This document shows positions 1-11,046 of a stretch of 64,000 nt of DNA, in pieces. This stretch comes from Earliella scabrosa (Eukaryota > Basidiomycota > Agaricomycetes > Polyporales > Polyporaceae): the NCBI GenBank assembly GCA_022605405.1, contig JABYQQ010000019.1, forward strand, positions 682,001-746,000. The letters are read 5' to 3'. The notes below the pieces were generated by a model that did not search any database, had not been told where the DNA came from, and worked only from the letters and a program-made list of their open reading frames with translations. The translations under genes were made by a program, and so were the position numbers. Within the stretch, counting starts at the first letter, position 1. Each line of letters begins with the position of its first letter.

Positions 1-761
1 TGAACCTTCGCACTCGGACTTATGACCGAGAAGCAAGGTGCTTACATAGTCGAGCGTGCACTCTTCTCCCTGCGGCCCCCCTTCGGCCGGGGCTTCGCTG
101 TTCAACAGACGACATGCGACGTATAGACCACGATGTCATCGCTCTGACCTCGTGGCAAACTTAGAGTTCCTCCTTCCGGCTAGGCATCAGGAGGCGCGGG
201 GCTAATGCGACGAAGCCCCACTCCTACTCGCTATGGGCAACCGGGCTTCCGGCATCTGACCATCGCAGCGGGCAAACCCGCGCACACCATTCAGTCTCCA
301 TTTCCGCACCCCACGGCCTGCGGACGATAAGTAATCGGGTGAAGACCGCCGAGTGTGGGCTCAGATCCACCCAGGCGTCACTCGCGTCCCGTTGAGGATC
401 AATGTTACCCTAGTGCAGCGCCGCCTACGCCCCGCACACTGCCGCTACCCACGGTCCAAGGGACAAAAGCGTTGTGGCACAGCGGCTGCACACGGCTCCC
501 TCCCCACATCGATGCTCTCTCTGTTTCTCCGTGCCTACCGAACGAGCCTTCCCGCACCCTGTTCGGCGCGCTGACAGCTGAGTTTGCCTGTACTGACGCC
601 GCGACACGCAGCCCTGGACCTGTCACCCCCAGGGCGTATATATCTCCATCGTCCGCAAGAGGTACCACTCCGCCACCACCCCTAGTCACCCAGTTCAGGA
701 GCGCAGGACGCGTGGAGCGGGAAGAAGAGCGAGAAGACCCCTTGGACCCGGACGGACCATC
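1..761. other. Intergenic, upstream of the DUF6534 gene
   Basis: I see no gene I can support here. Open frames exist on both strands, but they overlap one another, lack family motifs, and look like by-products of GC-rich sequence. The last 100 bases are a plausible promoter and 5' leader for the gene starting at 762. Confidence 0.4.
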
Positions 762-3048
762 ATGTTCTACCCTCGCGAACTCGTCGATGTGGTTCTCGCG
801 GCCTCGGATGCACCCACGCCCGGCGCCTCTCAGGCTCCCGCAGGCCCTCCAGTCCCACAGGTGCCCGCGCTGGACAACACATACGGGGCGCTGTTCATCG
901 GAGCTGCGTTTGGGTTCATGTGCGTAATCATTCATTTCTCTCGTTTGCTGGCTAATCGACGAGTCACTGTACAGGCTCTATGGGCTCACGGTGCACCAGA
1001 CGTATAGGTACTTCCGGCTGTACCAGGCGGACATCCCGCTGCTCAAAACACTGGTGCGTGGGTCTTTCGGGAGCCGCGAGTTGAGGTTGTGGATGTTTGA
1101 CCCGTCACACGATCGTGCTCGTTCAGGTGTCGGTCATTTGGTGAGCTATCCCGAACCATGTGTCTTCTCCGCGCTGAATGCGTCTCTTAGGATCCTTGAG
1201 ACGCTGCACACGGCGCTTGTCATTGGTGCTTGGTGAGTCTCCCTCCCGCAGTATACTGCGGAACGATTACTTACCCAGTATCTCTGCTAGCTACTACCGC
1301 CTCATCACGAACTACTTCCACCCAGAGAACTTGGTCATAGGTCACTGGTGAGTGCTCCGTCGATAAACGCCTATGCAGCGAACGTCCAAACGCTGACGAC
1401 GAGAACAGGACTACGCAAGTGCGTCTCACCATTTTATTCCCTTGTGTACGAAGGTGCTCACTGAGAGAACGGGACAGCTACTAACCCCGATCACTGTGAG
1501 TGGGTTCTCTTCTCGATCGACCGTCAGATGGAGAAGAAGCTGATGGCGGTCGTGGGGCGCTGTTAGGGAATCACGATTTTGGTCTGCCAAAGGTTCGCCT
1601 CTCTCCCTTCTTCCTTCCTTCCCTCGCATCTGACCTCGTTCATGCGATTAGCTTCTACGCACGTCGAGTATGGCTCGGTATGCGTCTCATCTTCTCCATG
1701 GATCATCGCACGGGCTCATAAATCACGAACAGTGGGGCCGACATATAGGTACCTCGTTGGCGTCGCGGTGAGAACCCTTTGTGCGATACTGCATCCCGGG
1801 GCGATTGCTGAGCGTGCTGTCTTGCTTACAGGCGATCCTCATGTTGGCTATCCTTGGTAAGCCCCGTCTAGCTGCGGCACGGTGTGTACAGTTGTTCTCA
1901 TCGCATGACATCGATCGACAGGGTTCACGATATGTGAGTATCTTCCCAACCCAGCGTGAGCGAGTATGGGTAGGCTGATACCGCAACGCCGTAGCTGCAT
2001 CGGTTGAAAGGTCCGTGCCCCACAAATTTTGACCCTCGTGGACAATTTCGGCTGATCGTGTCTTGACGACCAGCTTCACTTTGAGCCTCGAGGACTTCCG
2101 GCACGTCAGCGTGAGTCTTCCTTGAATATACACAGTCATCGTCACGTCCGGGACTCACACGCCTCGCACGGAAGTGGATGATTTCAGCGCTGTTCGGCTG
2201 TGCGGTGCTCGTCGACGTTTTGCTGACCGGCACTCTCATTGTCGTTCTCCTGCGCAGCCGGACGGGGTTCAGACAGTGCGTTCTCCTTAGTCTGGTATGC
2301 TTCGGGATGTGATGATAATGTGTACCTGTAGGACGGACTCGACCATCGAGGTGCTCATCATCTACACGATCAACACAGGTGCGCGTCGCATGGATTCACG
2401 CTGTCACACCGTGTCCATCTCAACGCGCCTATCGTGCTGCAGGTCTTTTGACGAGTATATTCGGCCTGCTCTGTTTCATTTTCGTAAGTACATTCACTTC
2501 CTGTGCAACGTGCCTCCCACTCATCGTCCATATCTCATCTCCGTGGTGCTCAGGCCATCATCCTCCCCGGCAACTTCATCTACATCGGCATCAGCATCGT
2601 CGGGGTGAAGCTCTATGCCAACTCCGTGCTCGCCGTGTACGTGCATTGCTGCTTGGGCGGGGCCGTCCGCTGATGCGAGCACGTTAGGTTGAACTCGCGG
2701 AGGTCGCTCTCGAACCGCATGCTCGAGGGCTTCGAGATGAGCTCCTCCGAGCCGCGCATATCCCGACGGCCGCACAACCCGCTCGAGACATGGGACATCC
2801 CCGAGGTGTGTTCTCTTCTCCTCTTCGTCATCGTCCTCTCCTTTGAGAGGCAGTCCGTTGCTCACCAAGAAGTGCAGCGACGTCCGACAGACACGCACAT
2901 CAACTTTGCGACTCCGACGAACCTGCTCTCGCTCGACTCGAGCACCGCCGAGGGCTCGAGCGGGAGGGACGATGGCAGCATGCACAAGGACAGAGACAGA
3001 GAGCTCGGGCTGCCGCGCCTCGAGGCGAGGGGCGTGGTCACGATATGA
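762..3048 (+). CDS. DUF6534-type multi-pass membrane protein
   Basis: Multi-exon gene for a fungal integral membrane protein of the DUF6534 kind, a large Agaricomycete family of unknown function. Exon 1 starts at ATG 762 and contains LDNTYGALFIGAAFGF, the usual family opening. Later exons carry LYGLTVHQTYRYFR, LETLHTALVIG, YYRLITNYFHPENL (about 1290-1345), FYARRVWL (about 1650-1680), a stretch ending LIIYTINT (about 2350-2380), then GNFIYIGISIVGVKLYANS and LNSRRSL (about 2565-2710). These are the conserved landmarks of the family in the expected order, with about seven hydrophobic segments. Introns are short GT-AG introns, e.g. the one ending just before 2690. The last in-frame stop is 3046-3048. 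The exon borders between 1400 and 1850 are the least certain. The C-terminal tail is polar and of low conservation. A degraded relative lies near 21.4 kb. Confidence 0.8.
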
Positions 3049-3778
3049 TACGAGACGGATGTCGCGGTGGTGATGATGCTTTCCGTGTTTGACGCTATGT
3101 ATGTACTAATGCTCTGTATCGCTATGCTGACGAACCTTTTCCGTTGTGAGTCAAGTTGCCCATCAAGTCTGATACTTTTCGTGACCTCTAAGTCGGATGT
3201 TCAAGATACAGCACACATGCCACCACCACCACCACACCGTCTCGAGCCGAACAAATCGGCTTGCCACACGCTGGCTTTCGCAAGCTCGAGCCCGGGGGCT
3301 CCCCCGAGTGCAACGCTCTAACGTTTGTGGGGTTGACATCTTGCGAGGGTGACAGTGGAAGCCGTGTTTTGTTCCCGGCGACTCTCCGGCGATGTGCAAC
3401 TTGAAGCTTGAAGGCGTGCCGGCACTTCAAAGGTCGTTAGACTCAGTACTTACGGGATAACAGCCCAGCCGGCGGCAGCGCGGCCCGGGTTGCAGGCGCT
3501 CAGCTTCGTGCCAGTTGTAGGTACGGCGCCTAGCGTCTCTCACCCTTTCTAGTCGGCAAGTTCACCAGTTGACCGTTCTCGACGGTGTTCTCGATCACCA
3601 CAGAGTAAGACTTACGAGCCCTCTCTTATGACGATTGCACTGACCGAGCTCAATGCAATCGTAGCTACAACTTTGTCTGCTTATAGAGGACACCAATACC
3701 GGAGCAGCTGTGCTCACGTCACCTTCCCTCTTCTGAGTCGTCATCACGCATCACATCAGAATTCCAGCCCAGATACCT
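3049..3778. other. Intergenic between DUF6534 gene and F-box gene 1
   Basis: No gene seen. The part after about 3480 is recognisably similar to the sequence before F-box gene 2 (about 5855-6150). Shared blocks include an ACTGACCGAGCTCAATGC segment followed by GTAGCTACAA (near 3640 and 6005). The duplication that produced the two genes therefore included the promoter region. Confidence 0.5.
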
Positions 3779-3835
3779 GTGAGTAAATGCGAATTGCTCC
3801 GCTCAAGCTTTGTGACATGAATACCCGCCTTGTAG
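3779..3835 (+). other. Predicted 5'-UTR intron of F-box gene 1
   Basis: GTGAGTAAATG donor and CCTTGTAG acceptor (57 nt) lie 57 nt before ATG 3892. F-box gene 2 has an aligned intron at 6157-6208, so the leader intron predates the duplication. Confidence 0.5.
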
Positions 3836-3891
3836 TACGCGCATTTCAGTGGTGACGTGGCCAACACGGCAGAGCGGGTCTCTGCAGCACC

Positions 3892-5375
3892 ATGTCACAG
3901 TCATCGCGGCACCTCAACTGCGACATTCTGAGTATTGTTGCAGAGCATGCAGACAGACAAACAGCAGCCAGAATGATGGTCTGCTGCCGTGCGCTCTGCC
4001 GATACACCCCACGCCTACTCCTCGCTGAGCCCGTCGACCTCGACTACTTGTGGGGCGACTGTGCGCGGCACGCCGAACGCCTGGTGTCGTTCCTTCGCTT
4101 CATGAATGTCGAAGATGGAAAACGCTGGCGCTTCCTTCGGGGTCTCATCTTCGGGTACAGAATACCAGGCCCTCCTCAGATTGTGCGGGCCTTGGCGCAG
4201 GGCATCCTCCAAGCTCCTAACATCAAATATCTCGAGTTGCGGGACATCGATGACCTTCTTGCAGGTCACGGCGAGATACGCGACGCGCTCGCCAGTCTGA
4301 AGAACGTCAAGCATCTCAAGGTCGCCCACGCCGCCAAGCATGCTTGCACCTTCCTCGAAGGCGTTCGATGGCCGCTCGTCACGGTGTCTCTTAGTATCGC
4401 TGACGACTTTGAAGGAGACTGGAAATTGCCGAAGATATACCAAAGGCTGCACCCTGCATCCCTCCTCCGGTCGGCACGGGACACGCTCGTTGAACTCTCC
4501 TGCGACTCTTGGGATATCACTGATTATCGCAAACGCTTTCCGGATTACCCCCACGTTAAGACGCTCCATGAAATAGGCATACGGTCTCCTATGACGCCCG
4601 AGTGGGTCAAGACGTATCCGAACCTCACCCATCTCCTCGTCTTCACATTCTTGACCGAAAACAGGATCAGCCTGGACGAGGATGACAGGGTGCAATACGA
4701 GTCTATTCGGCTGTCCAACCTAGAGGCTCTCGAACAACGGTGCTGGCCCCGTCTAGACGAAGTACAGGCAGGCTGCGTGACGGACTTCTACCTCATCGGG
4801 CTGCCCTGTCGCGTTCGAAAGGTGGTCCTCGGAACCGCGACATGGGGTCTTCCTCTCCTACCCGAAGCCCTGGATCGTGTCTGTCCCGTTATCCTGGATC
4901 TCTCCACCCGCGGCGAGTGCTTCGCGTCGGCATTCAAGACGTACTTCGAACAAGCCGCAAACGCTCTTCAAGACCTCGAAGAGCTCCGGATCTGGATGCG
5001 TTTCGATAGGGATCATCTCAGTATCGATGTCGCGCGCGTTCTGGTGGGTCTAGTCATCTTCCGCCATTCGCTTGAAGCTCGGCTAATCCCGTTTAGGCCG
5101 AGGGCGCATCGGCGCTGCGCATTCTCCCCAAGCTCCGGCAGTTCACACTCCACCTGTCTTGCTCGTTTGAGAGAGGTGTGCTCTTCTCCCCATCGCCTTC
5201 TCTCGAGCCGCTACATGTAGCAGAGAGGTCACTCCATGGCTTGAATCGCCGCGCGTTCTACCAAGAGCTCTTTCGAGCGACGCCGACATTAGAGATCATC
5301 GAGTTCGCTACCTACGGCGTGCGGGACATGGACCGGATAGACGAACGCGTGGAGAGATCAGAGGTCGTGGCGTGA
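3892..5375 (+). CDS. F-box-like protein, paralog 1
   Basis: Two exons, 3892-5043 and 5097-5375, around a 53-nt GT-AG intron. The product is 476 aa. The N-terminal 50 residues (CDILSIVAEHADRQTAARM, CCRALCRY) have the helical spacing of an F-box. F-box proteins bind Skp1 and present substrates to an SCF ubiquitin ligase. The rest is repetitive and LRR-like (YLELRDID, VKHLKVAHAAKHAC, PNLTHLLVF) with no other known domain. The start is the ATG of MSQSSRH, which is conserved in paralog 2. It heads a four-member family in this window (3892, 6257, 12285, 17531) that shares the intron site after an RVL-like or QQL motif. The substrate is unknown, and the F-box call rests on pattern, not alignment. 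Confidence 0.8.
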
Positions 5376-6156
5376 CCGAGTTATGAAGTGGGCCTAATCT
5401 ACACGAAGAGTGAGTGCTTGTGCTATTCTTCTGTACAACATATGATACCGACATTTTCGCTCATGCAGGCTTTGTTCTAAATATCGTAGAAACAATGTTC
5501 TAGTCCTTCTCACGAATGATTATGCACTTCACTTCGCTGTCTATCCTCCGCCCTTCTGCTCTACTTCTTCGAGCGTACCCGTCGCGCATTGCGGGCCTCG
5601 ACTGGGACTCTTGCGCGTGCTCGCACAGGAACTCCTCTCTTGTTGAGCAGACCAGAGTGAAAAGGGTTCTTCCTCTCTCTCCAATCTCTTCTTTCTGCTC
5701 ACCAGGTGAGACCCTCCGAGTCTCCGCCGGCTCGCGCGACCCTCATTATTGTCTAGGAAGCCGTGTCATATTAGAGAGGGCCATTGTAACTCTGGCCTAA
5801 CATGACTCAGTAAATCTTGCAGCGGGTGGGAAGTCCGGCATCGCGGACCGTGTCCCAGGCGCTCGGCTTCGTACACGGCGCCTATCCTCGTTTTGCTCTT
5901 CAACTTTCAAGTCCAACTTGCATTCGACGGTCCTCGACCGAGTTCATTTGCTACTATTATCACAGCCGTGTAAAACTCAAGAGCTCTCTCTAATAGAGAA
6001 TGTACTGACCGAGCTCAATGCCTTTGTAGCTACAAACAGGACACTTGCTGGGAGTACGTACTTACCTCTACCGTAGCGGAGGTAAGCGGTGCATGTCTTC
6101 CCTCTTCCTAGTTGTAATCACGTCTCACATCAGATTTACAGCCCAGAAACCTGCTA
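5376..6156. other. Intergenic between F-box genes 1 and 2
   Basis: No gene seen. From about 5855 it repeats, in diverged form, the upstream region of F-box gene 1. The ATG-to-ATG distance of 2365 nt gives the duplication unit. Confidence 0.5.
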
Positions 6157-6208
6157 GTGAGTGCGCTTTGCTCTCCTACAATTCTGGAATTTGAATGTTG
6201 CCTTGCAG
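6157..6208 (+). other. Predicted 5'-UTR intron of F-box gene 2
   Basis: GTGAGTGCG donor and CCTTGCAG acceptor, 52 nt, matching in position the leader intron of F-box gene 1. It removes an upstream in-frame ATG at 6161, which supports 6257 as the start. Confidence 0.5.
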
Positions 6209-6256
6209 TCCGTGCATTCTGGTGGTGACGTGGCCGACTGGAGTCCCTGCGGCACC

Positions 6257-7742
6257 ATGTCACAGTCGTCGCGGCACTTCAATTGCGACATTCTCAGCAT
6301 TGTTGCGGAGCATGCAGACAGACAAACAGCGGCCAGGATGATGACCTGCAGCCGTGCGCTCTACCGATACACCGCACGCCTACTCCTCGCCGAGCCCGTC
6401 AACCTCGATTGGCGGTGCGGCGACTATGCGCGGTATGAAGACCGCGTTCAGTCTTTCCTTTCCTTCATGAGCGTTGAAGATGGACGACGCTGGCATCATC
6501 TTCGGGGCCTCATTTTTGGATACAGAATCCCAGGCCCTCCTCAAGTTGCGCGAGCCTTAGCGCAGGGCATCCTCCAAGCTCCCAACATTGAATACCTCGA
6601 GTTGGAGCACGTGGAAATCCTCTGTAAGAGCTACGGTGAAATACGCGACGCGCTTGCCACTCTGAAGGGCGTGAAGCACCTCAAGCTCTCCCACGCCGCC
6701 AAGCACGCGTGCATATTCCTCGAGGACGTTCGGTGGCCGCTCGTTACGGTGAAGCTCGGATTCGCTGACGAGACGGAGGGGAACTGGGAATTGCCTAAAA
6801 TCTACCAAAGGCTGCATCCTGCATCCCTCCTCCGGTCAGCACGGGATACGCTCGTCAAAGTCTCATGCGATTCCTGGGATGTCACCGAGTATCGCGAACG
6901 CTTTCCGGATTACCCGAACGTCAAAACGCTGCACGAGACGGGAGTTTGGTTCCCGACGACACCCGAGTGGGTCAAGACGTACCCAAACCTCACGCATCTC
7001 CTCGTCTTCGTGTCGACGACCGAAAACCAGTCCAGCCTCGATGAGGAATCCCGGGCAGAGTACAGGTCTGTGCGTCGAGCCAACCTACAGGCTCTCGAAC
7101 AGCGGTGCTGGCCCCATCTTGAGGACGTTCAGGCGGGCTCTGTGGCGGACTTCTACCTAATCGGGCTACCCTGTCGCGTTCGCAAGGTCGACCTCGGAAG
7201 TGCGACATGGGAATTACCTCTCCTTCCAGCGGCCATGGAGCGCATCCGCCCCGTTGTACTGAAGCTCTCGACCCGCGCCGACTTCTTCGCAACTACATTC
7301 AAGACATACTTCGAACAATCCGCTAACGATCTTCAGGACCTTGAAGAACTCCAGGTCTTGATGCATTTCGATAGAGACCAGCTCGGCATGGATGCCGCAC
7401 GCGTTCTGGTCAGTGAAGTACCGTCATCATCTGTCATGCAATCAGAGTCTGGCTGAGTCAGTTTAGGTCGACGGCGCGTCCGTTCTGCGCGTTCTCCCCA
7501 AGATCCGGAAGTTTCACCTAAACGTGTGTTGCTCCGTGATCCACATTTTCTCCCCGTCGCCTTCCCCCGAGCCGCTTCATGTAGCGGAGACGTCACTTCA
7601 AGCCTTCGATCGTCACGCATTCTCCCGAGACCTCTTTCGAACGACACCGACATTAGAGACAGTCGAGTTCGTAATGTACGGCGTGCGGGGAATGGGCTGG
7701 ATAAACGAACGAGTGGCGAGATCCGAGATCTCAGCGACGTGA
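6257..7742 (+). CDS. F-box-like protein, paralog 2
   Basis: Exons 6257-7408 and 7467-7742 (58-nt intron), 475 aa. Exon 1 is exactly 1152 nt, the same as in paralog 1, and the proteins align nearly end to end (MSQSSRHFNCDILSIVAEH, NVKTLHETG, CWPHLEDVQAGS). An N-terminal F-box-like segment is followed by LRR-like repeats. The conserved final exon contains SPSPSPEPLHVAE and a closing NERV. The open frame extends upstream to 6161, but that part lies in the predicted leader intron. By family it would be a substrate receptor of an SCF ubiquitin ligase. That role is inferred. Confidence 0.8.
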
Positions 7743-7860
7743 ATGTGTGCGATGGTGCACATTCACATTAATAGTGAGTCCTTGATCTACGATACACCAT
7801 ACATACGCTAACAGAAACGTAAGCTTCGTCCTAGACGTGTTACAAGCAACGATCGAGATA

Positions 7861-8879
7861 TTAGTCTTTGTTCACTGCGCTTTCGTTCTCATCGCGCCGC
7901 TCCTTCTCCTTCTGCTCTTCGTCCTGCCTGGTCGCCGCAGCCTGTAGTCCAGCAACCGCAATAGGAGCACCACTCGTTGCAGTAACCACGTCGCCGACCG
8001 CCGCACCCACATTACCCACGCTCTGCCCAGCATTCCCAACCACCTCTCTCGCTTCCTCGCCGTAGTCATTCTCAAGGACCATACCGGCCGCATCCTCCAT
8101 CGTGTCCTTGACCTCGATCACACCCGCGCCGACCCCGGTGGCGACATCCGCGACCCCGCGCGAAGCAGAGTTGAGCTGCTCCGTCGTCTCCTTGTCCGTG
8201 GGCACGAACGTGCTCGAGATCCAAGCCCCCGCACTTGCCGCGCCCGCCATGACAGCACCACTCACGCGATGGGCGACGTTCGCGATGCTCTGCGTGCCCG
8301 ACGCGCTGCTCTCGGCCAGCTCGTGTGTCGCGCGCGAGAACTCGGCGGGCTCGATGGTGCGCGGGTGGATTTGGAGGTAACGCTCGCGGGCTTCACGGAT
8401 GCGTTGGGCGGTGCGCGCCGAGTCCTCGCGGACACTACGCGCAAGCTCGTCCGCGGCAGCTTCGAAGCCGTCTTTGAGGAGACCGTGGTCGATGAGGATG
8501 AGCTCGAGTTGGTTCTGCAGCCCGGCAAGGTCGTCGGTGGCTCCCGGGGCGGAGGTTGGTTCGGGGAGCACAATAGCAATGAACCTATGATAGGCTTACG
8601 GTCAAAGATTGATCCTCGAGAGATTGGTAGCGAATCTTACCCTTGATTGACACCGTCGATCTCAGGTGTGAATACGTATGTCCGCGAGTCGTCGGCGAGG
8701 GTTCCAAAGGCTGTGTTCTTGTACAGCGGGAATGCGGACTTGCCCACAGTCAAGGTGAGAATGGCTTCATTAGCCTTGTCGGACTTGGGCATCAGGAACA
8801 GTGTCAACGTTCCCTCTGACAGGACCTTGGTCTCCTCCCCCAGCACTTGCGCAGCCACTGCTCCAGGAATAGTCACCAT
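7861..8879 (-). CDS. Senescence-domain protein (full-length copy)
   Basis: Exons 8641-8879 and 7861-8584 on the minus strand (56-nt intron), 320 aa. The N-terminal module (VTIPGAVAAQVLGEE, then TYVFTPEIDGV) precedes a C-terminal Ala/Gly/Val-rich helical region (IANVAHRVSGAVMAGAAS, then VADVATGVGAGV) and a charged tail. This layout matches the plant/fungal senescence/dehydration-associated domain, found on proteins linked to membranes or lipid droplets. The biochemical role is unknown. It lies 88 nt downstream of a shorter tandem paralog (8968-9417) whose first exon has the identical length of 239 nt. Because the gap is so small, an automated pipeline could fuse the two. The stop after SAIAL and the fresh MVTIPG start argue for two genes. 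Confidence 0.7.
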
Positions 8880-8967
8880 TGGTTCGCCCTCTTCCCTACA
8901 CACAGGAAATCCGGCACATGGCACGAGTACGTGAGTACATAAGCATGGCAATCAACACATGCAATCC

Positions 8968-9417
8968 CTACAAAGCGATCGCGCTCTTGACGCGCTCGGT
9001 GGCGTGCGTCCCTTCGCCTCCAGGCTGCAACAACCCATACTCAATCAGCACCTCCTCGAACTTCGTCTGCAGCTCCGACAGCCGCGAACCGTCTTCCAAT
9101 ACTCCTTCAGGTAGCGTCAATTTCACGAATCTGCGCGGAGCTTGAGTACCAGCCAGGAGAGCATCGAATATGACTTACCCTCCGCTAACCCCTTCGATCT
9201 CCGGTGAGAACACATACGCTCGCGGGTCTCCTTCCAGGGTACCAAAAGGAGTACCCTTGTGCAACGTAAACCCAGCACTCCCGATTGTGAGCAGAAGCTC
9301 TTTGTTGCCGGATGGACCTGGAACGACGTTGAGGTCGCCCGCGCCGAGTGTTACGGTTGATTCGCCGAGTACATGGTGGGCAGCAACTCCGGGGATGGTG
9401 ATGAGGGTGTCTGCCAT
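8968..9417 (-). CDS. Truncated senescence-type protein (N-terminal module only)
   Basis: Exons 9179-9417 and 8968-9130 on the minus strand, 133 aa. It starts MADTLITIPGVAAHHVLGE and has the same N-terminal module as the downstream copy (AYVFSPEIEGV against TYVFTPEIDGV). It continues through the equivalent exon 2 start (GFVKLTLPE against GFIAIVLPE, then FEEVLIEYGLLQ against LELILIDHGLL) and then stops. The Ala/Gly-rich senescence domain is missing. It is either a stand-alone accessory module or a tandem duplicate that lost its C-terminus. The reading frame is clean, so it may be functional. Confidence 0.6.
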
Positions 9418-9693
9418 GTTGTGTTGAGTCGAGTGTTCAGACAATTGTGAAGTATGTGAGTTGGAGATGGTTGTGGTATTTGTAGACGAGTTGCTGTTGG
9501 AGCATCGGTTGGATATTGCGTCAGTGGACACCTAACCCTACACTGGGGTCACCTTTACGGTAGGTGAGCCCTAGACTGTCGAGTTGGAAAGACCGTAACA
9601 TCGTCAACAAATCAGACATATGCCGTACATGCACCTTGCTGGTGCGTGAATACATCCGAAGCTACAAGCACTTCGCGTGGTTCCAGCCGGTCC

Positions 9694-11046
9694 TCACAAT
9701 CCTTTGCTCAGGCTCAAAAGCCACTTCAGCCCGTCCCGCGCATCGCGATCGATCTTCACCGCAGGAGAAATATGCGGGAAGGAGTAATGGGAGCCGTGGG
9801 GCACGCCCGCATTCCTGCATGAAGATCCCCGTAAGAGTCGTCCTCCACACACAGAAAATTGCGCACCTAACAAGCCGAGTTGGAACTCCAGCCTCGCGTA
9901 GCACCTTCTCATACACGATCCCGTCGTCTCGAATGGGGTCGAGTTCCATAACCTGGATGAAGGCTGGAGGAAGTCCGGCATGTGATGATGCGAGAAGGGG
10001 AGAGACGCGGAGGTCTGTTGGTGGGGCGCCATAGGTGTCTGTTGGGTCGCAATCAGCCATCAATGCGTTAGGGCTGAGCCGATCTGAAGGCAAGGAGAAC
10101 AGGGCGCACCAAAGAAGAAGAGGGTGCTCTCTGCACTGAGGAACAGCGCGTCTTTGTTCTCTGCAAATGAGCGCATCTCTGCTTTGTACTTGTCGGGGAC
10201 TGCGCGCGGGTGCACGACCGCCGGCTCTCGGAGGTACTGTCCGGTGAGCGGGGTAGCACTGAAGAACGGGTCATCTCGCGCTTTGAGAGCGACTGCGGCC
10301 GAGAGGTTTCCGCCGGCGGAGTCTCCGCCGACGATGAATCCGCTCTTGGGAGATACCCTCAGCTCAGAGGCGTTGTCAACAACCTGAGGAGTCGGTGTAC
10401 TCAGTGACATCTGCCAACGAAATACGGAGTCATTGCATACCCATTTCAGGGCGGCGTAGCAGTCTTCGATGCTTGCGGGGAACGTGTACTCGGGAGCATG
10501 CCTGTGTACATCTGTCAATCCAACGCTGACGCAACCATTCATGTTCACTGGCCTGTAGTTCACGTTGACGATCCCAACTTGCAGTTCGACGCTGATGCTT
10601 CGTAGGTGGGCGTCATCCATGTCGAGGTCACCTGTAACCCACCCTACGACATGATGACCTCTTCAGTTAGTCCTGTCTGTGTAATCTATCTGCAGCGCAC
10701 CTCCGCCATGGAACCATACGAACACCGGGTACGTCGCCCCGTCGCCACCAGCGGTAGGGCGCACAATCCGGGAAGCGATCTCTCCGTTATCTACGGGGAT
10801 CGCCTTGTCAAATACCTCGTAGTGAGCGGCTGTAACGCGAGCGTTGATTAGTTCGTTTCATATATAGACAGATGCTTGAAGCGTACCTGGCGGAAGTCGT
10901 TCGCCGTAGAACTTTGCGAACGGAGCTTGGACAACGTTTGCGTGTTCACGGGCGTGCTCGCCAAATGAGACGTTCTCCGGACGCGGCGGAGGAGGCTGAA
11001 GGATAGTGGGGTTGGCTAGAAGTGCTGCAGCTAGTTCCGGATCCAT
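9694..11046 (-). CDS. Alpha/beta-hydrolase fold-3 esterase, paralog 1
   Basis: Multi-exon minus-strand gene starting at ATG 11046 (MDPELAAALLANP). It has the HSL-type hydrolase landmarks in order: oxyanion-hole WFHGGG (about 10705), nucleophile elbow GGDSAGGNLSAAVA (about 10320), acidic residue in LDPIRDDG (about 9945) and catalytic His in GVPHGSHYSFP (about 9800). The family hydrolyses carboxyl esters of small to medium acyl chains or drugs and metabolites. There is no obvious signal peptide, so it is probably intracellular. Intron borders are inferred from motif continuity, e.g. the last intron ends just before the AGVPHG exon. It is divergent from F-box paralog 3 (12285) and is one of four esterase paralogs in the window. 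Confidence 0.8.

Noticed and set aside
405..935. 176-codon minus-strand open frame before the DUF6534 gene
   Set aside because: It overlaps exon 1 of the DUF6534 gene antisense, is Arg/Gly/Ser-rich and has no motif.
4015..4695. 226-codon minus-strand frame inside F-box gene 1
   Set aside because: Antisense shadow of the long coding exon. Equivalent shadows occur in the paralogs.
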